From positions 1,240,001 to 1,304,000 of the forward strand of contig CADCSX010000002.1 in NCBI GenBank assembly GCA_902805475.1: a DNA stretch of 64,000 nt, given 5' to 3'. Shown piece after piece: positions 51,057 through 61,149 of the stretch. The notes under the pieces are model-generated. The model worked only from the letters and a program-made list of their open reading frames with translations, ran no database searches and had not been told where the DNA came from. The first letter of the stretch is position 1, and every line of letters starts with the position of its first letter. Position numbers and translations under genes: made by a program. This stretch comes from Entonaema liquescens. Lineage: Eukaryota > Ascomycota > Sordariomycetes > Xylariales > Xylariaceae.

Positions 51057-52757
51057 ATGGCGGCACTAACACAAGCAATCCCGCTTACAGCTCCACAACC
51101 CGGATCCGAGTCGGACTCAACTCCAGTACCGGCTCTACCGCCGATCTCACGCAGAAAGCAGGCTTCCGTACTCCTCTCAGCCTTCGTGACCATCGCTCTC
51201 ACAATAGGATATAACCAGACCTTTGGTGTATTTCAGGAGTATTATCTCTCGCCCGATCAAAATATCCTAGTGCCCTCCCCGGCGTCGCAAGCCTCACCGC
51301 CAACAGCGTTGCTCGCCTTTGTGGGTACGCTGTGTTACGGACTGACTTGGGCAGGCAGCATCCTAGTTAATCCTGTGATATCACGTATCGAACATGGAAC
51401 TTGGTCCTCAAGTCGGCGATGGCGTCGCAGACTCCTGCGTTTCTTAACGCCAAGGGCGATTACGATCTCGGGAGTGGTCATGATGTGCGCTGGCTTCGCG
51501 CTGGCTTCTCTCGCTAGTTCGATATGGCAGCTTCTGCTTACGCAGGGCTTTCTAGTCGGCCTCGGAATGTCGCTATTGTACTTCCCACTCCTCGCACCGG
51601 CGCCCGAGTATTTCACTAGCCATCGCGCCACGGCTATGGGCTTCGTAAGTGCTTCATCCGAACTTCTAGTCTTATGTTCTTTAGAATGTCGTACCGTTGT
51701 ATATCATTTTCTTATATCTCCGGATGTAAACTGTATCCGGCCGCCAAGATGATGTGGCGTTACTCCCGAAATTCTTCAAGGCACTATCGCTAATCATTTC
51801 GGCGCCCCCCCCTAGATCCTAGCCGGTGGCGGTACTGGCGGTCTCATACTGTCGCCTGTGATTCGCGCACTTCTCAGCTCTCTTGGCGGCCGGTGGACTC
51901 TCCGGATTTATGCTGTCTTTAATCTAGTTGCCGGACTGCCAATTGCATGGGCTGTACCGCGGAGTCGGTTTGCGACTGTTCCAGCTGCAGAAATATCAGA
52001 GAGGCGAAAACCCACGTCTCACGCTCCTTAGCCTTGAGGCCCACATTCCTATTCTCTGTTGTAGCCGCATTTCTCCAGGTTAGTAGATACAGCATTACTG
52101 AAACCCTAATACCATCCCCAAGATTCTTGCCTTAAAGCCTTAATATTAATATATCACATTAACCTTCTAAATTGCTAACCTTTTATGCAGTCGGCGGGTG
52201 CTCAACTTCCTCTCTCCTTCATCCCTTCTTACACAGTCATTCTCGGTCAAACTGCATCTAATGGCGCCAATCTCCTCGCCGCCAGCAACGCCATAAATGC
52301 CGTATCCCGCGTCTTCACCGGATACGCTGGTGACCGACTCGGCCGACAAAACACGCTCCTATTAACACTCTTCCTCGCCGCATCCAGCGTCTTTGCCTTC
52401 TGGCTTTCTAGTATTCTGGCAACTACCTCGTCCTCATTCTCGCTTTGGCTAGCCTTCATCGTGCTCTACAGCATCTCTGCAGGTGGATACTATGCGCTGT
52501 TCCCAGCACTTATTGCCGAGGTCTTTGGAATCCAGCAGTACGCTGCTGTGAACTCGTTCATACTTTTCGTAAGGGGCTTGGGGACTATGTTCGGTAGTCC
52601 TATTGGTGGGCAGCTTTTGGGAAGTTCAGAGGAGGGAACAGGTGCATATGCTAGTATCGCGTATTGGGATGGCGCGCTGTTGATGGGTGCTACGATGTGC
52701 TGCGTTGGGGTACGGTGGGCTGATGGAAAGGGGACGGGGTGGAAGTGGATTGCTTAA
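51057..52757 (+). CDS. MFS transporter, monocarboxylate-porter-like
   Basis: Membrane transporter of the fungal monocarboxylate-type MFS group. Exons 51057-51644, 51816-52078 and 52191-52757 join in phase 0; 472 residues after correction. N-terminal cytosolic tail, then helix LLSAFVTIALTIGYNQTFGV, WQLLLTQGFLVGLGMSLLY, PAPEYFTSHRATAMGF|ILAGGGTGGL (typical of helix 5), FLQ|SAGAQLPLSFIPSYTVI and RVFTGYAGDRLGRQNTLL. About 12 hydrophobic segments. Frame is lost in exon 2 at the AAAA run 52007-52010 (SERRK then THVSRSLALRPTFLFS one base out); a fifth A restores it. Intron 1 (171 nt) ends in an eight-C tract plus TAG. Next to the monooxygenase and LYS2-like genes, so it could export a product or import a substrate. 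Confidence 0.85.
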
Positions 52758-53177
52758 CGCTGACATAGCTTAGAAAGATACTGGATTATTCTACGGCTTA
52801 CGTATTACTGAAAGGCTTAAGCTATATTAGGTAGTTTTGGTATGGATATTTTAACTTCTATAGCTGTTCCTATTACCATAGTGTAAGATATTCCCATGCA
52901 GACTATCTAAACGAGCATCCATCTAAAAGTCTTCAGATAGACACACATGTTGCACCAATATGCCGCCCATAGATTGTAAGATGCCAAGACTTTTTTTCTC
53001 GGATGATCTAAGTCTTCATGTTCGGTATAATACAAGATATAAGCACCTTATCAGCATGAGGAAGATTATATATGGTTTCCTAAGTACATACTCTCGGCCT
53101 TTCAGCTGCTTTGTCCCCTCGTTGACAGTTTCTTCCTTGTATCATTTCTCGCAACTTTGTAACTTCTTCGTTCCCCC
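52758..53177. other. 3' region of the MCT-like gene
   Basis: About 420 bp of non-coding, AT-rich sequence, with no feature I can support. Confidence 0.5.
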
Positions 53178-53632
53178 TTGGGGTCAACTGGGCACGTGAT
53201 TGAAGACGGAGATATAGAGATGGATCATGAAGCCGCCTCCTTTAGGGTTGAACTAGTAATAGCAGAGGGGAAAGAATGCCTAGTTATTGCGACAGAGCAG
53301 GAGCTGAAGCAGCAAAGACCTTGGACCAGGTTCCCTGGAGTTATACTATTCCAGATTCGGAGAACTATGCCAGCTAGCGCAGTCAACAGCTCAAATTGAT
53401 AAGTTCAAATATGAGCTCGCCATACACAAAAGCAGTTAGAATAGTTTTAGCTCCCTATTCCCTGACATGACATGTGGCAGTGGAAAGCCCAGAAGATGAC
53501 CTTGACATGGACAAGAGTGGCTCAGCGATCTTGCCTATTATTGTGGGCCAAAATGTTACTCTGCACGCCAACGACCCCAGGAAAGATCTCAAGTTCGATT
53601 GGCCCACTCTGGAGTCTAGGTCGTATTGGTAA
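53178..53632 (+). pseudogene. Probable gene relic, unknown family
   Basis: A chain of protein-like segments in different frames, each reading like a soluble fungal protein: IEDGDIEMDHEAASFRVEL and LVIATEQ (53195-53300), then EAAKTLDQVPWSYTIPDSEN (53306-53367), then LAQSTAQIDKFKYELAIHK (53374-53430), then AVRIVLAPYSLT, an in-frame TGA (53467-53469), and VESPEDDLDMDKSGSA through LKFDWPTLESRSYW to a stop at 53630-53632. At least three frame changes and one stop separate them, too many for the homopolymer pattern seen elsewhere. I read this as a decayed gene; unrecognised introns could explain part of it. Confidence 0.4.
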
Positions 53633-53906
53633 CCAATCTGTCACGAAGTTGTAGGATGTGGAGTTTCTAAATCAATTGCCTCCTGGGCGATTCGCTACGT
53701 TTAGTGTTGTGAACTAGGGGTGTGTCAGCCTCGTCAACATGGTTTTTCTGAGAGTAAATTTCAGGCCGCCCAGAAGAGGACTAGATAAGGCTGGCAATAT
53801 GGTTATTCTAGAGAGCTCTGTTTTCCCCGCCTTCTTGCTATCGGGCCACCATCCTTGGTACGATCTTGGTTGATGTGGACCTGCTTTCCCCTTTTATCTC
53901 TTCACT

Positions 53907-55847
53907 ATGGCACATCGCGGAGACTATGACTATCACCTGCCCGACATCAATACTTACCCACTCAGTCCTGGCTTCACGATAGATCACGAACTGTACAATG
54001 CACCAGATGATGCGTATCGGAGCCGGCGCCGGGACCCGGGCCACATCTACACCCGGGAGGGATATGATCAACCTCTCGACGATGGTAGGAGTACTACCAT
54101 GGATAGTAGAAGGACGACGACACCCGACCTACCATACGATGACCCCAATAGATACTCTTCGGAGCTCCATGAACCACCCAAACCATCCCATAAGAAAAAG
54201 CGTGGGTTTTTCACAAGGGTATTTGGAAACGACACTTGGACATATGAAGTTTTGAGCATCATACTTAGCATCGGGTGCATGGCTGCTACATCCATACTGC
54301 TAGGTATAATGAACGGCAAGGCACTATCGGCGTGGGAGTTACCCATACAACTCAACGCGCTCATTTCCATCTTTTCAGTCCTTGCTAAGGCGTCTCTGAT
54401 GTACTCGGTTTCGCAATGTATCAGCCAGTTCAAGTGGATAGCCTTTCGGCAAAAAGAACGCCCTATGATCGACCTCCAGCGTTTCGACGACGCGAGCAGG
54501 GGCAGTTGGGGCTCGCTCAAATTTCTCGGGAACGCACGCCTGAGTGCAATCACGACTTCTATCGCTTGCTTCGTAACCATTGCCTCGCTGGCCATCGACC
54601 CTTTCACGCAGCAGGTTATTAAGTTCCCTTCTCGCCAAGTCCCGAGCAGTCTCGATACTTATACGCAGAAAAGCTCAGGATATGATTCTGGTATCAACGT
54701 GAATGCTCGTACACCCCGAAAGATTTCCACAGGCATGCAAGCGGCCACAATGATGGGAGCCCTGGGTCAAGTGAGTGGACCGCCGTACGTTTGCCCAACA
54801 GGAAACTGCACATACCCAACTGTCACGACTCTGGGGGTTCGTGGCGTCTGTAAGGATGTTACTGCTGAAACGGACATGAGTTGCCCGCCATGGCCAACCG
54901 AGTTGAACGTCAACGCAAATTGTACCATTACGACGCCCATTGGAGATAACATAACTATACATTATGCACTCCGTGGACTTCCCACACAACAGTTTCTCTG
55001 GGGTAACATTTTCACGACGGAACCACGGCAATACCCTGTCGGCTACGAGCCTCCGGTAACGACGGTGTTCGAATTCAGTGCGTGGAATAGTACTGGAACT
55101 CCCGGCGAGCTCGATGGTTCGACAGTGCACGAGTGCACCATCGAGTTGTGTGAACGAACGTACGCCGATCTAAGCGTTACTCGTGGAGAGCGAAACACGC
55201 CTACCATAACGACATCAGATTTAAAATTCCTAGAGTACAATCTGAACAATTTCTCGCTTATTTTTAGCCCAAGTGAAGCTGAGGATCGCGCCAACTTTAA
55301 TTACACGATTAGCTTAGCAGATGTGGGTGCTATGGGCACCACGCTGCGCACCATTCTCATCACGAGTCTCTACCCAAACACCACTTCGAGAGGCCAGGAA
55401 GGACAACCCGGAGCACCCGCGAAGGGCATCGACCTTGCCAATATATTGTATCTGAGTGGAGATTTGCCCGGGCTTGTCGACCAGATGGCTGATGAGATGA
55501 CGAACTACATGCGGAGCATCAACGGAACTGCCGTAAACCACGTTCTGGGCGAGGCTCTCCAGCAAGAAACGTACATCGATGTACATTGGCAGTGGTTTGC
55601 TCTTCCTGCCGGTCTCGTCTTCTTGGCGGCGGTGCTCTTGCTTACGACTATTGTAGTCAATAGTCGACGAGATGTAACGATATGGAAGTCTTCCGTGTTG
55701 CCATTCTTGCTGCATCCGCTACACGGCGAAGATATCAAAGAAGGTGGGGAGATGGAGAAGATCAGCCTAATGGAGGGCCGGGCAGAGAAGACAAGATTGA
55801 AACTCGGTGCTATCGTGGAAGATGATGTTAGATTCATCGTTTCATGA
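53907..55847 (+). CDS. DUF3176-type membrane protein, unknown function
   Basis: Intronless, 646 residues. Hydrophilic N-terminus, then KKRGFFTRVFGNDTWTYEVL, helix IILSIGCMAATSILLGIMNG, helix region LNALISIFSVLAKASLMYSV, the conserved block SQCISQFKWIAFRQKERPM, FDDASRGSWGSLKFL, a third helix and TFDPFTQQV-like sequence (AIDPFTQQVIKFPSR). A large extracellular domain with Cys residues (CPTGNCTYP, GVCKDV, CTIELCERTYA) and many N-glycosylation sequons follows, then the final helix FALPAGLVFLAAVLLLTTIVV and a short cytosolic tail. This layout matches the fungal DUF3176 family, often found in expanded numbers in accessory regions. Function is not established. Confidence 0.88.
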   Translation: MAHRGDYDYHLPDINTYPLSPGFTIDHELYNAPDDAYRSRRRDPGHIYTREGYDQPLDDGRSTTMDSRRTTTPDLPYDDPNRYSSELHEPPKPSHKKKRGFFTRVFGNDTWTYEVLSIILSIGCMAATSILLGIMNGKALSAWELPIQLNALISIFSVLAKASLMYSVSQCISQFKWIAFRQKERPMIDLQRFDDASRGSWGSLKFLGNARLSAITTSIACFVTIASLAIDPFTQQVIKFPSRQVPSSLDTYTQKSSGYDSGINVNARTPRKISTGMQAATMMGALGQVSGPPYVCPTGNCTYPTVTTLGVRGVCKDVTAETDMSCPPWPTELNVNANCTITTPIGDNITIHYALRGLPTQQFLWGNIFTTEPRQYPVGYEPPVTTVFEFSAWNSTGTPGELDGSTVHECTIELCERTYADLSVTRGERNTPTITTSDLKFLEYNLNNFSLIFSPSEAEDRANFNYTISLADVGAMGTTLRTILITSLYPNTTSRGQEGQPGAPAKGIDLANILYLSGDLPGLVDQMADEMTNYMRSINGTAVNHVLGEALQQETYIDVHWQWFALPAGLVFLAAVLLLTTIVVNSRRDVTIWKSSVLPFLLHPLHGEDIKEGGEMEKISLMEGRAEKTRLKLGAIVEDDVRFIVS

Positions 55848-58155
55848 TACTGGAAGTTTATCGAATTCCATACCTTTTATCTACATAATGTGTACTCGTC
55901 TTGCCTTCATGTGTGTGACCCGCTCAACGGGTAGATGCTGTCCAGGCTACCTGGACTAAGACCATGATATCACAACGACTCCCTTCGGCTCTAAACCCAT
56001 AGCGCTCTCAGTCAGGTGGTGGTCGCGCGCAGAAGCACGTGTGGTTAGAGCACATTCCCATCGCTAATAAGCGGTTGCGCTAAAATCTTCGCTTGTCATA
56101 GGTATGGCCACCGGCCTTAACCCGGTAGACATCAATTTCGCTAATGTGCTTCTTGTTGGCGGTCTCATTTGACTCTACGCCTGCTATCCCGGGCCGTGAT
56201 GCCCCCCAACATCGCGGTCAGATGACAGACACATCCCCAACAGAGAGCCATTCAGTCGCCTACTTTCTGCAGAAGAAACAGGCACCTAGAGTCGTAGCGG
56301 AAGTCATCATCATCCTTCCTCCGTCCCGGCTCGAGGTTGGTGATTGTTTGGTCAGCTTTTGGTACCCCTGAGATCCACAATTATACAGTCTTAAGCGTTG
56401 CTTTGAAAGATTTGAAAAGGGGTAAATCTTTTTAATTTAACTATTAATAATAGAAACCTGGTGCTTATTCAGTTAGAATTGGCATTCGCTTTAAAGTCTT
56501 AGACTACCTACGTAGAACATCTACCGTTGGCATTAGTCACGTACCTAGTTGAGCCATAGAAGGTATAGCAATTAGTAATGAATATGTAAAGCTGGTTGGA
56601 GCCTTCCTCAGCTGTAAGACAGCCTAGACTATCATTATATCCACCGCGGGCTGGAGCGCGTGTTGATCAGATCCGAATCCGGTGGGATTCATATACAAGC
56701 AGAACGGCTTCTTGAAGAACCTATCTGAGGAATCATGAGATGCTGTCTAGAGAAGGGGTTACCTACGTGCATATACTCCCGTAGTCTTAGGTGAATAGTT
56801 GAGTAATACTTTCGACAACTAGTTTGATGTTCCCTTCTTGTCTAGTGCGATTTGCCACAACCTCCAAAGGAATGTTCCCTAAGCCACCGGCTTACCGATA
56901 TAGACCGGGATCTTCCTGCGTGCCGTCCGCCTCAACCATACTTTAAACCTTGATCGGGATTTTTACATCTGCTGTGCCGCCGCAACTGCTTTGCCGAACG
57001 CCGTGTGGTATGATTTGACATGTCTATCTTGAATTCCTGAACGGCGGGCGAGCCACGTTAGGTATCTCCGCACGGCTCGAGATCCTTAAAATATAAATAC
57101 TTGGTTAGCATCTTCTAACACTTCAAGCATTGATACCTTCCTAGCCACCTGCCTTTGAATTGGATAAATACTCAGGCCCATCTGGACCAAGAAAGTGCTG
57201 CATTAATGTTAAGTTTGGTTTCGATGGAATCTAGCTACAGCGCAGATGCTGGAGAGGTTGGAATGGAACTAACGCATTTTCACCAATTATGATCTGACAT
57301 AACACGGCACGGCCCCTGTCTGAAAGCCAAGACCCTCCCTCTAAGGTCGCCGACGTAGTCAACGTCGTAGTAGTTACCGCCCGGTTAAAGGTCTATTCTT
57401 GTTGACCACTGTTAACTCTACGAAGGCGATAACCGAAATCATCTAGAGATTCTATATGCACTAAAGGACGGTCGATGTTGCGTGCCAACTACTACCTTCA
57501 AATCCCACTACCACGGAGTCCTCGGGACCGAAAGAGGTTGTGGCTAATTAAATCCGACAAAGTCTATTCACTTGACATCGGTTGTCTCTTTGATGAGAAA
57601 CTCGCCTCCCCTGATTTTTACAACCTTGCCAACGCATAGAAATACTACTATGCGATCCTGAATCTATGAACATGGATCAAGCCTTTGAACATGCCTTGTT
57701 TAAACAAGGATAAGTCTGTACATAATTTCCGTCTTGATTGCTGACTTCAGCATCGACTTTAAGTGACCAAAGGCGGTGGTTTTACTATACAATTAATACT
57801 CCTAATACTGTTGCTGACATTCGGATATAGAAGACATACAATAACATAAATAAATTAGTATAGGAAACTCATGTACTAATATTCATTAAATGAATAGGTA
57901 GTTAAGTTTGGAGGTCTTAAGTTATTATGAAAATTCAAATGGAAACATGCCCCTATAAGATGGTTGATGTAGTTTTGATTACTCCCTAATAGAATACCCC
58001 CAACCCGGTAAATTATAGACTTATCCCGCATTCCGATTCGGATATCTATATAAGCTTGGCAAGCTCTCTACTATATTTGATGTGTCTAAACCTCTTGAGT
58101 TGACTTGTCATCCAAGTATTCTTTCATCGTCTTAACCTGCTTCAAACCAAGCACG
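55848..58155. other. 2.3 kb intergenic region upstream of the AA9 gene
   Basis: No gene supported. The open frame 56144-56371 lacks features. Sequence is of mixed composition with AT-rich patches (56420-56480, 57780-57930). The AA9 promoter lies at the right end. Confidence 0.55.
58047..58054 (+). promoter_or_regulatory. Likely TATA box of the AA9 gene
   Basis: TATATAAG lies 102 bases before the ATG at 58156, a usual distance for a fungal TATA element with a short leader. Assignment is by sequence and position only. Confidence 0.5.
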
Positions 58156-59219
58156 ATGAAGGCCGCACTTCCTTTGAGTTTCGTAACTTCCCTTCTTGCG
58201 AATGGCGTCGCAGGCCATTGTAAGTACAAGATCATGCTCACCTATAGCTCCAGGACTAATCATATTCCAGATGTATTTACCAAACTCCTCGTTAATGATA
58301 CGCTAAGTGGTCATTGGCAGTATATTCGGTAACGAAACCTCTATCAATTTCACTTGTACATAGCAGCTTACTTCGAAGAAACCTTACGGCTGGGTATGAG
58401 TATAATCCCAACAACCGAAATACTACGTGGGCTCCCTACTACGATATCTACGACGAAAACATCAGGTGTGGACGCGGGGCCGCTATTGCACACCAGGGAA
58501 TACAAACGGCCACCGTACTTGCCGGCCAAAATGTATCATTTGTTGTCGGCGGATCCGATAATGGAGAGAACGCAACGATTTATCACGAAGGAGTAGGGCA
58601 GGCATACTTGAGCTACGTAGAAGATGAAAAGAAGTTGGAAGATTATCGTGGGGACGGTGACTGGTTCAAGATCGATGAAATCAAGCCACTGAACCAGACG
58701 AGGTGGCCGTTGCTAGGATTGAGAGGGGTATGTTCTGCTGGACTATCCAAGTGCAGTATGGGATTGCGCTCTGGATGGCCAAGCCCGCTGCATTCCTTGA
58801 CGAGATAGCCTGCTAATGCGATCCGGATAGATGACATTCACGATCCCGAAGACTACGCCGCCAGGAAAGTACCTCATGCGGGCCGAACAGGTTTTCCCCT
58901 TTTCAAGCGTGTGGAATGCCACACAGTTCTACATCAGCTGCGCCCATATTAACGTTGTTGGGCCAGGCGGAGGTATGTATTTATCGCATTTTCGTTACAG
59001 AATAGGAAACTCACTGCAAGTAGGTACCCCCGGTCCAATGGCTAGGTTTCCGGGTGAATACGACCTCTTCGACCCCAGTAAGTTTGGATAGTATTATGAA
59101 CTTAAACGTAGTATACTTACCCCATAATAGGTATTTGGGTTCCCCATGTAGTCGGGGACTTTCCTCCAACAAATTTGACAGGCTACGTCGGACCCGGGCC
59201 GGCCCCCTGGAAGGGGTGA
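58156..59219 (+). CDS. AA9 lytic polysaccharide monooxygenase (formerly GH61), atypical
   Basis: Secreted copper enzyme that oxidatively cleaves cellulose or related glucans. Six exons: 58156-58219, 58271-58328, 58364-58727, 58831-58972, 59024-59077 and 59131-59219, all in phase; 256 residues. Signal peptide MKAALPLSFVTSLLANGVAG is followed directly by His21, which becomes the N-terminal copper ligand (HYVFTKLLVND). The second copper His is in IYHEGVGQAYLS; axial Tyr in ATQFYISCAHINV; Cys in ENIRCG and FYISC can form the usual disulfide. GDWFKIDEI, TFTIPKTTPPGKYLMRAEQV and the end PGPAPWKG are family blocks. Odd points: the second-sphere His normally in the EHIALHSA-like segment is replaced (EQVFPFSS), and CAQ is CAH. 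The exon 3 acceptor could also be at 58366 or 58378. Confidence 0.88.
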
Positions 59220-59567
59220 GATGAGGTTGGAACAAGGTATACTTCGTCCCATCCCTCCTAGGTAACTCCGCAGAGAGTGGGATATATAGCCTTAAGTCGT
59301 ACAGGCCTTGACGTTACAATGCATAGGTACATGGTGTATATTGATTAAGATCAGGAACTCGATGGGTCTTGTAGCATGTATCTATGTGAGGGTAGCATAT
59401 ACTCAAGGTGGTTACATTGAAAGATTGATAGCTTCTATACAAGTACACTCGTTTATATATATTATACCTCCTATCCTATCCTCTCATTAATATTTCTCAT
59501 CAACGCCTTTCCATCATATTAAAAGATAGAATTACACGCAACCATAGTTTTGTTTTTCTGCATCAAC
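59220..59567. other. AA9 3' region and leader of the secreted-protein gene
   Basis: About 350 bp, AT-rich. A short run TTATATATATTATACC near 59453-59467, about 100 bases before the next ATG, could be its TATA region. Nothing else supported. Confidence 0.45.
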
Positions 59568-60275
59568 ATGTTGCGCCTCGCTACGCTTGCTTGTCTCTTC
59601 ACCGGGACATTGGTAGCTTCCCAAGCAGCTGATTCTATCAAGTTGCTTGAGATTCGTCCACTTCGATGCCCATTTAAAGTCTCCGCAGAAATTTCACTCG
59701 ATACTCTAGATATCACTTATGATACTCAAGACCCAACATTCCCCCCACTGGTAGAGAATGAACATGTCTGCGGTGTGCAGTTTACTCTAGACTGGCAACC
59801 GGTTCAGAATTCCATTCAGGTTGCGGAAATCGACTATGACGGAGACGCAGAAGCAGAGATTCAGACTGCGGTAGCTTGGAAGGAAATGTGGGGTCCGGTA
59901 AGTAATATCGACTGGATTTATCTTGCACTATTCCTTTGCATCCTGTAGCTCTCTTGCTTCCTTCACGAGAAAGTGAGCTTCCGAGTCGGACACGTCTAAT
60001 CTAACAACTTCTAGGTCCGCTTTACTCCAGCCAAACTCATTATTGATGAAACTGGGCCTCGGCGTGTGACTAATACTACACCTCCCATGACATCGGCTTG
60101 CAACTATGCCGCCGAAACGGCGAAGCCAACCGTAGCCATCCAAACGAAGGTCTTTGGGAAACTGGGAACTAAGATAACACAGAGCCTGAAGCTGATATGG
60201 AGGGGGAACTGTGACAGGCTTCCTTGCCAGGAGTACCTAGACATCGAGGGGAAACCCCCTGCCTGCCCTGCTTAG
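59568..60275 (+). CDS. Small secreted cysteine-containing protein, unknown family
   Basis: Exons 59568-59897 and 60015-60275, phase 0, joined as MWGP|VRFTPAKL; 196 residues. The first 20 or so residues (MLRLATLACLFTGTLVASQA) form a clear signal peptide. The mature part of about 175 residues has seven Cys (RCPF, HVCGV, SACNY, GNCDRLPCQ, PPACPA), acidic middle VAEIDYDGDAEAE, and no membrane segment. I do not recognise the family. Its place 350 bp after a secreted AA9 enzyme and in the same direction suggests a role outside the cell, possibly an effector-like or wall-associated protein; this is inference. Confidence 0.75.
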
Positions 60276-61149
60276 AACTAATCAAGCGTTGAAGATGTAT
60301 CTAGCAAAGGCAAGCCTGGGGATGAGCTATAAACCCCATGGCGGGTGTGAAATATAGGTTGTTTGGTACGCGGGGAATCCTGTGACGCATAAGACTACTT
60401 ACCTTATAAGCGGCGCAGTAACCAAACAGCAGATACCTCGCACTTCAACCAACTCTACTATAGTTACATCTTAGCATAGGAGTTACGATAGAAGCAGTTT
60501 GCTACCCGATTCCTAAAAGTCTTGATACCGAATAAGATAAGCTTGATGTTCTCTTAGATACAAGTGTGTAAGCATCGCCTCCATAAATGTTTTGCTGCAT
60601 GGGCGGATAAATACCTACCTACCAAGCCGTCTCCAATGTATTGTAGTAATAATAACTTATACGCGGATTCCTTTGCCTCTGATTCGAAAGATATTCCCGT
60701 TAGTCTTGGCAATCACGCCCATAATTTCATCGTACAGGAGATCGTAGTAAGGTAATTGGACGGACGGTCAATAAGTATATGTGATATACATGCCATCGGT
60801 TTACATCTAATGTAACTAGGTATATGAGACATTCCTTCATACCTTCCTCCTCTAACTATGAGTACAACATGGGATGATCGGCGAGCTTAGATGTAGGAGG
60901 TAAGGTTAAGTGTCAACATTACCTAATTAATCTCCGAGGAGGCTAGGTTACTAGACTTCTGGCGTCGAAGTCAGGATGAGTTCAAATGCATTGTTGGATT
61001 ATATACATTATTCGCTAGACTTTTACGGCTTTGAATATTGCTAAGTAGTTTGATAGGTACCTACATACTCCCATACCATTGAGTGGTTTTGGTACTCAAC
61101 TCTTGCGGCCACATAACAATCAAATAATTAAGTAAAACCCGATGACTAC
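60276..61149. other. Convergent 3' intergenic region
   Basis: Between the secreted-protein and rhodopsin-domain genes. No supported feature; AT-rich with several TAGGTA-type motifs. Open frame 60564-60755 has no signal. Confidence 0.5.

Noticed and set aside
56144..56371. 75-codon open frame before the AA9 gene
   Set aside because: No signal peptide, domain or conserved context.
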